A stretch of 64,000 nucleotides of DNA from Polyporus tsugae (lineage: Eukaryota; Basidiomycota; Agaricomycetes; Polyporales; Polyporaceae): NCBI GenBank assembly GCA_024305745.1, contig JAHRBS010000008.1:310001-374000 (forward strand), read 5' to 3'. The position numbers were made by a program, and so were the translations under genes. Below the pieces are notes generated by a model. That model was not told the DNA's origin, did not search any database, and saw only the letters and a list, made by a program, of their open reading frames with translations. Shown here piece after piece: positions 57,132 to 64,000 of the stretch. Numbering within the stretch: the first letter of the stretch is position 1; every line of letters begins with the position of its first letter.

Positions 57132-58539
57132 TGTGAGTACTGTTGGCTGGATGGTCGCCTTCGCGATTGCCGATGGCCAACGTTTCAGGTCGCTGCGCAG
57201 CCGGCGTGTTCCACGGTCCTTGTGCTCCCTGTACAGTATGTTCTGCTACGCTATGTTCCGTTGTGGCCGCGCTTTGTGATAGGCTTTCATGCACGTATCA
57301 TAGCTGATCGTTGTACTCGCCCGTAGTATAGTTGTACTCTTCGTTTCTATTCTCCCTACCCATGCAGACTCACTCTCCCTGTCTCTCCGCCCTAATACGC
57401 CTCGGCGCGCGTGTCTGTGTTGTATAGTAGTCTCGGATTCCTCGTGTACGGTAGACCCTGCCTAGTAGTACCACATTGAACGAACGCGCCCTTGTATTCC
57501 GATGCATATTCCGATGATCCAAATACACCCCCTGCTTCGATAAACACCCTCCGCCAGACCCGACGCAGCTCTCGATGGCGGTGTCACTACGGGTTACAAG
57601 GAACGGTTCGGATCTACATACATGCCATGGGGCAAGCTTGGGGATAAGGGTTAGGTTAGAAACGCTCCCCCGCGGGGTTGCCGGTGAACCCGAGAAAGTG
57701 GCTACCTTTGCCGATTTAGCGCCGGGGCCTGGAGATCTGCCCGCAGTTCAACCGCTCTTACTCATGAACCTCTTCGCTCTCTTCTACGTCCGCTCTCCAT
57801 ACGATCACAGTACTGAAGGACCGAGGCATGTGTTAGTATGCCGTAGCACATCTAAAGATACTCCGGACGACAGGAAGGCGATGACTGCGACCTGTGCGCT
57901 GGGTACCAACGGTTGCCTGGAGCCAGGCCGTCCGAAAACATGTGGCGGGCATACTTGCCCGGTGAGTAAACCTATATTTGTGGTTATCTGCGAAGTGTTG
58001 ATAAGAATTTGACGCGTTATAGTTCAGACGGTCAACCACTACCATCTGTTGGCATGAGCGTCATCCAGTCAGCTGGGAAGCCCTCGTCCGTCAACCTTGA
58101 AGCTTCATGCCCGGGGACAAACCCTCTAGCACACCTTCGACCACCGCGAAGCATGAACCAGGACCCACAGGGACCCCCCAAGCGAATCCGATCCTCTAGG
58201 TACTCCGCGCGCCAGATCGGTATCAGTACTTGCCTCATGTCGTGCGCATGTCGAACCTGTGCAACGCACACGCCCGATCATACAATGTATGCCTGCCCCT
58301 GATGGCGCGGAAGCACGGACCGCAGGTACGCCATTTTCTCCTTGCTAGAATCTCCATCTTACCCCTCTCTGTCGTCGCTATGTCTACAGGAGTTCCGTAG
58401 CGAATGACGTCAGGGCATGCCACTGCACGTGTCGCTCGCGTGGGGAGGAGCAATGTTACACGTAAGCTGCACTCCGCATTTCGTCCAGGCCGATCGCAGT
58501 CAGTGGTTTCCTCCAGACCATCACGACCGCCGCAACGCC
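57132..58539. other. Intergenic, DUF6699-like to GH5 gene
   Basis: 1.4 kb. CT- and T-rich sequence at 57300-57380 suggests the 3' end of the upstream gene. An earlier in-frame ATG at 58417 would add 41 residues to the GH5 protein, but these look unlike the family. No separate gene recognised. Confidence 0.4.
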
Positions 58540-60440
58540 ATGAAGAGAATCTACAATGCCACGAAGACATGCTTGATCGATACGCTACCGTACACCACAG
58601 CGGCGGTCCCGGAATGCGCCGTACGGATGCACAAACAGTTCCCCAACGAGATGGACCTGTATTGCTATCGCAAACAAAGGGGCGTCAATCTCGGTGAGAA
58701 AGTCATCCTTTTCTCCGGATGTCGACAACTAACTCTTGTGGTATCCCACCCCAGGCTCGTGGTTCGTGCTCGAGCGATGGATCACGGAGTCCCCCTTCCG
58801 CGAGGCGGCGGCACCAGCGCAGAGCGACTTAGACGTGGCGAAAGGAGCGAACGCGAAGGAGATCCTCGAGCGGCACTGGGATACATGGATCACCGACGCG
58901 GACTGGGCGTGGCTTGCCGAAAAGGGTATCAACACTGTTCGCATTCCGGTGCGTTGATCCTCATCGACGTGGCGATGTCCGCAATTGCACATCGCGCGAG
59001 CTTTCGCACATTCGCTGACTCGATCCCCGTAGATTGGTTATTATCATATTTGCGGTGTCGATCCTTCGGTACTTCGAGGCACCGACTTCGCGGGGCTCGA
59101 AGCAATCTTCGCGGGAGCATGGAGCAGAATCACGAACGCCCTCGCAACCGCCCATAAGTACAGGATCGGCGTGCTCTTCGGTGCGTTTTCAAGGACACGT
59201 CCTTCATTTACCATACATTGACGTAAAGACGATGCGGACTAGATCTCCACGCAGCGCCAGGGAAGCAGAACGCAGACGCACACGCTGGGACTTCTCTCGA
59301 GCCGAAGTTCTTCAAATGCGCGAAGTTCATGTCACACACCATCTGCATCCTCGCTACGCTCGCTCGACACATCACCTCTTTCGCCCACGAGCATAAACTA
59401 CCGAACCTCGTCGGGATCGAACTCCTGAACGAGCCCAGTCCAGGCTCCAGCAATGACGCGCTCAAGAAGTGGTATATGAACGCGATGAGCGCCGTCCGCA
59501 AGGCCAATCCCGAACTCCCTATCTACATCAGCGACTCCTGGATGACGGACCAGTACACGGAGTTCATCAAGTCCTCCGGGTACCGCTTCGTCGCGCTCGA
59601 CCACCACCTCTATCGCTGCTTCACCCACGACGACATCAACACTCCCGCCGCCGAGCACGTGCGTCGCCTGCGCGATTCCAATGACGGCACGCCATCTACA
59701 TTTGCGCGCGTCTCGGACCAGCTGAAGAAGTCTGGTGCGGCGCTCGTCGTCGGCGAATGGTCTGCGGCGCTCAACCCTGGCTCCCTGCGCGGTGTGAGCG
59801 ACGAGCGGCAGGAGAAGCGGGCGTACGTCGCAGCGCAGCTCGAGCTATTCGACCGGCATTGCGCTGGCTGGTTCTTCTGGACGTACAAGAAGGAACATAA
59901 GGATACTGGGTGGTCGTTCCGGGACGCGGTCGAGGGAGGGGTCTTCCCTTGCGACTTCCGCCGGATCAAGGGGCCGCCCGCGCATAAAGACCCCGAGCGC
60001 GACGCGAGGAAGCAGGTCGTGAAGGAGAGCGCTTTAGGTGCGTGTTTGATCCTCGGCGTTCGGTTGTACGGTGACCTGACGCGAGCGCGCAGCGCAACAT
60101 GAGGCGTATTGGTCGCAATACCCGGGGGAATACGAGCATTGGCGGTTCGCGGAAGGCTTTTCGACCGGTTGGGACGACGCCTACCTGTTTGCGTGCAAGT
60201 GGGCGAGGTTGCAAAGTCCGTATGTGGAGGAAGTCGGGTTCAAGGGTCCGTGGATGCATCGTCGCAAGGAGGAGCATCTGAATCGGGAGGTGGTGAGCAA
60301 GAACGTGTGGGAGTGTGGTGAGTCGTCCTATTGTGGGTTCATGGTCGATGAGTACGGCTGATACCTTTTCTACGCATACGATAGAGCATGGATTTTTGGA
60401 GGGATATGCAGCAGCGACCGAAGACATGACGAAAACCTGA
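58540..60440 (+). CDS. Glycoside hydrolase family 5 protein, exo-beta-1,3-glucanase type
   Basis: Exons 58540-58693, 58755-58948, 59033-59180, 59243-60037, 60093-60317 and 60385-60440 join in phase to 523 residues. Hallmarks are RGVNLGSWFVLERWIT, GINTVRIPIGYYH, LFDLHAAPGKQN, the acid/base Glu in ELLNEPSPG, DHHLYRCF, the nucleophile Glu in VVGEWSAAL and WFFWTYKKEH. GH5 enzymes of this type (subfamily 9-like) act on beta-1,3-glucans in the fungal wall. There is no clear signal peptide at the chosen start, so it may be intracellular or use an unrecognised upstream exon; the ATG at 58417 is an alternative start. The C-terminal extension (EHWRFAEGFSTGWDDAYLF, then VEEVGFKGPWMHRR) is typical of the basidiomycete branch. 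Both catalytic residues are present. Confidence 0.87.
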
Positions 60441-61279
60441 GCTGCATGGGGGGAGCTAGATGACTGGTCTGTATGATTACATGGGCGATTGGGGATTGAA
60501 CCTGTGCGATATTCGTCGGATTGGCGGACGGCTTCCTGCTTCATTATGTGAGGACATGTCGTGCAGAGGCACTGCAGTGTGTTCTCATAGGCATAGCGGC
60601 TTGAGTGTTGCTGTCTGGAATTCGACAAGGACGACCCGGGAATCCATCTCCAGGTTATGGCGTACCGGCGGAGTCCCCCCGCCGTCGTGTTACAAACTCC
60701 CCTTGGTCTCCTGAAGCGTATTATCATATCATTTCCTGTGTAGGGAAATATTAATGTACCATGGTCTTGTTTTCTGTCTATGGGTCGACGGTGGCGGAGT
60801 CGCACTGTGTCGGATACACCAGATCTTCCCACGCAGCAAGCCTGGCGCGCGCACCTGCATGCAAATCACGCAGTAACATTCCACCTCACCCCACCAGCCT
60901 CCTGTTGCACAACCCTCACGCGGGTACTCGATATCAAGAACTCGAGGATCCCTGCAGTATGATTACACGGACTCTCTTGAAGGGTGCGCGCCTCCCTGTT
61001 CCCTTTTACCGGATCCCTTCTTTCGCTAACTGAGGAAATCGCTGCCAGCTGGCTCATTTGCAATGAACGACTACCTAGTTGGACCACCTGAATGAAGGGG
61101 ATATTCAACACCATGGCAAGTAGAAGCATGCGTCTTCGGGGTTGGGGAATTGACTTGCTTGATTTACGGCGTTTAGATCATTCGAAAGTTGGCGCCGAAG
61201 CGACGCGTGTTTGACCTTGACCTCGTGCACCTCTGCTTCCCCCATGGATCTAGTAACGCACTCGCCACTGTCTGCAGCC
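60441..61279. other. Intergenic, GH5 to F-box gene
   Basis: No gene recognised in 840 bases. AT-rich sequence around 60715-60760 probably marks the GH5 3' end. Confidence 0.4.
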
Positions 61280-63164
61280 ATGAAGCCACATCCTGCTCTC
61301 ACGAATTACGACACACTCCTCGAGATCGTCCGGCAATTCGCTCTGGTTCGACGCCCCTACGACGTCAACGTCCCACGCTCAAACGCGTACTGGGGTCCTC
61401 CACACCCCGTAATCGATGATAACATCTTCAACTGGGAAAGATCGTACACGCATCCCATGGAAAAAGAGAGGCGAACACTCGCGAGCCTCTCTTTGACATG
61501 TAGGGCCTTCTCTGAGATAGCCTTGGACGAACTGTGGGCGGCTCCCTCCGGCGGTCTCTACACGTTACTCCGCCTATTCCCCGTTTTCACATACCGCGAG
61601 GCCAGTTACGCTTCGTGGAGGTTCGAAAGGAGGACGTACTACCCTCATGAATATGTAAGTGTCGTGATGGCGCAATACCTTAGCCGATACTCATCAACAT
61701 ATAACATACTAGTACTTTGACGGCGACCTTTCGCGCGACGACTGGATTGTCTTCCGTCGATGCGCGGCACGTGTGCGCGAGCTTGCGTACCACACCTATT
61801 GGGACATCCGGATTCCATATCATATCGACCCTTCCGTATTTGCCAAACTCTTCGAGCACAGCGCCGGCCAACCCCTATTTCCCAACCTCCAAGTGCTTTC
61901 ATGGCAACGGTCGTCGCCTGATGACGATCTTAGCAAGCTCGCTCGGATTATTGCCCCACCGACTCTCTCTGTCCTTGAACTGCATCACCCGATGTGGATG
62001 GAATACAAGCCAAGATTTGTTCCAGCATACTTTACCATGGATGGACGGCCGGAAGATTTGCAGATCTTTACGAATGCATGTCCCGGACTCAGACACATCC
62101 TCATAGACCTCATCTTCCGATCTCACGACCTTTACTCCGTCGCTATTTGTCGTCACCTTCAGTCTTTCTCAGCCGAAAAGGTCCACCTCGACGTCTTGTG
62201 GCGGCTGGCACAGTTGCCCAGCCTGACGCGCCTTGACGTGGGGCTGCAGGGCGAGGAATCATCGGTATCCCCTAATGCCTCTCTGCTCGAACCACCGTTA
62301 GCGCCGTTCTCCGCGTTGAGGAGTATCGCCTTCACCAACAGCTTGCCATCGCCTGTCATCCGTTTCCTCACGGCCATTTCTCCCATCGCACTCACCTCTG
62401 CTACCATTCGATTTGTGGAGGCCCGCTCGGACGATATCCCGCGCTGTCTTCGCGCCCTTTGCTCCGACCGTCTCGTCCACACGTTGCGGATCATCACACT
62501 AAGCGTCGTGTGCACCGATGCCCAACGCGGGGTCGAATCCGAGTACTGCAACTTTCTAACGCTGGCACGTCCCCTTTTGCGCGTCAACCTCTTGGAAATC
62601 CTCACATTCTTGGTGTATGAGAGAGCCCTTGTGCTCTCCGATTGCGACCTTGCTGAGATGGCGCGCTCCTGGCCACGCATTGTCTCGCTGTCCATTACCC
62701 ATGGTCCAAAGTATCTGGAACCAAAAGATCGACCTCGTGGCACTCATTATTCCAACCCCATCCGCCCCTCGCTTTCGGCTCATGTCTCACTAGCCGAGCA
62801 GTGTCTCCACCTCGAATCCATGAAGTTCGACCCAGCCGACGTGTCCGAGAAGGAACTCGTATCTTTAGAGGCGCACGCTGCATCGATCGTCTCCGGGTCG
62901 GCCCTATCCCAATTCGTTCCCGCACGCAGTGATTCCTACGATGATCTCGTCATCCATGACGTCCCGCGGGTCGCATCCGCCTTGCATCGCATCTTCCCGA
63001 ATCTGGAGGGCAAGGGCGTCCTGGCGAAGCATGAACGGCGGCCGCTCCGCGTCAGGCTTACTGACTGGGACACCGGACTGAATAATCAGGCAGACGAGCT
63101 CTCACAGAGCTTGGATGCGATGTGCGCAGAGCGGAAGCGGTGCGTCGGATGCGCCGCTTCGTAA
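61280..63164 (+). CDS. F-box-like protein
   Basis: Exons 61280-61654 and 61713-63164 join in phase (HEY/YFDGD) to 608 residues, starting MKPHPALTNYDTLLEIVRQF. An F-box-like segment lies at residues 50-90: ERRTLASLSLTCRAFSEIAL followed by DELWAAPSGGLYTLLRLFPV. The rest has irregular leucine-rich segments (FPNLQVLSW, APPTLSVLELH, LPSLTRLDVGL, LARPLLRVNLLEILTFLV), the layout of the large F-box/LRR families of mushrooms. It would act as a substrate adaptor of an SCF ubiquitin ligase if it binds Skp1; this is inferred from the family. A GTAAGG sequence overlaps the stop, so a spliced tail cannot be excluded. It is not closely similar to the F-box protein at 48.0-49.4 kb. Confidence 0.8.
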
Positions 63165-64000
63165 GGTCCGATGGCATGACAGGTAAGTACGCTCTCTGTG
63201 CAGACACGATACGTGGTACTTACTGAAGCGTTTAGGCATTCGGGATGCTATGGCTCGGAACAGCGAGGAACCACATGGGCGGTGGTTTGTGTCTCGGGCG
63301 GTGATAGCAGAGAGCTTAAGAAGACGTACACGTGGTTCGTTCGGCCGGACAGCTGTGCGTGTGCTAAGAGCGGACAGTGGCTACTACCTAGGTACGTAGC
63401 CTGTTGCGCATTACACAGAAGTCATCGCCTCCTGATTGTCTCCCCCAGTTACGAGGGTCCGAATAAATTCGAATTTGGCCGACTTTCCAACGTTCAGTTG
63501 CTAGCGGGTGAAAACTTGAAGCAGGTTCCCTGATCGAGCGACGAGGCGGCCGTGACAGGCAGTGTCGATACAGACTGCGTACGAGTCTGGGAAGACGAAA
63601 CATTGGACATCGAAGCGGCTGGGTCTACTACCACTGTTGAAATAGTCGAAGGGCTGGATAATCCGAAACACTTGTGGATGAGCGATTGTACGCAGCTTAA
63701 GAAACGGCGTCGGTGAGTGCGCAGGGCACTCCTCTTCTCGCCCTTCTCTCTGCTCGCCAATCACACCCTTCTCCCATGTTGACGAACCCATCGCTCTGCA
63801 TCTTATTTGACACCTCGGCTCATATTTCCCTTTCAGGTCTCGAGCTTGAAGTACGTTTACCTCCGCCCGTACGGCATCGTTGAAAGAGGCAAGCGCCTTG
63901 CCCTGCCTTCTCACCGCACGGTGGGATGTTGTCGCCGATACACGTCGCCGTCTTTGGGAACACACTGGAGTGCGATACACTCATTTTCTGATGCTCTTCG
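63165..64000. other. Right edge, no confident gene
   Basis: A short plus-strand stretch at 63540-63714 reads without stops, DEAAVTGSVDTDCVRVWEDE and so on to QLKKRRR, and could be an exon of a gene continuing beyond the window, but it has no recognisable domain. The rest is C/T-rich or mixed sequence. Confidence 0.25.

Noticed and set aside
59966..60832. 288-codon minus-strand frame opposite the end of the GH5 gene
   Set aside because: It overlaps two phase-consistent GH5 exons and has no recognisable domain.
1..64000. tRNA genes, rRNA, CRISPR arrays, telomere repeats
   Set aside because: I looked for the usual conserved blocks and regular repeats by eye and saw none; a tRNA search program would be needed to exclude an unusual tRNA.

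Overview
The window looks like nuclear DNA of a filamentous basidiomycete, most likely a wood-decay agaricomycete such as a polypore. This is an inference from short GT-AG introns of about 50-70 bases, many exons per gene, moderately high GC in genes, and families typical of that group (DUF6699 proteins, class I metacaspase paralogues, expanded F-box proteins, KDZ-type transposase relatives). I saw no tRNA, rRNA or CRISPR.

Layout. 1-10.3 kb: the 3' end of an unknown gene, a decayed protein-kinase-like gene interrupted by a 0.8-kb inverted-repeat transposon, mitochondrial HSP60, farnesyl diphosphate synthase, and a broken second copy of the first gene's 3' end. 11.7-17.7 kb: a DUF6699 protein, the spindle-checkpoint protein BUB3, and a 13-exon metacaspase. 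19.5-31.8 kb: an accessory block that is probably a mobile element or several joined ones. It carries a KDZ-related transposase gene, a large unknown agaricomycete-type gene, and three Cys-rich or low-complexity genes; several contain in-frame stops. It also holds eleven copies of a 30-base hairpin with a conserved six-base loop. 32.5-37.6 kb: a second DUF6699 gene and a C2H2 zinc-finger protein. 37.6-45.6 kb: almost gene-free. 45.6-53.6 kb: a third DUF6699 gene, a WD40 gene overlapping the 3' end of an F-box gene, and a second metacaspase. 56-63.2 kb: a fourth DUF6699-like gene, a GH5 glucanase-type hydrolase and another F-box protein.

The core genes cover protein folding (HSP60), isoprenoid and sterol precursor synthesis (FPPS) and mitotic checkpoint (BUB3). 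They are single genes with their own promoters and show no operon-like linkage. The accessory content (two metacaspases with matching intron positions, four DUF6699 genes, F-box genes, transposons) shows a locus shaped by duplication and transposition. Exon boundaries given below were worked out by hand from splice motifs and reading phase; those described as phase-consistent sum to whole codons.
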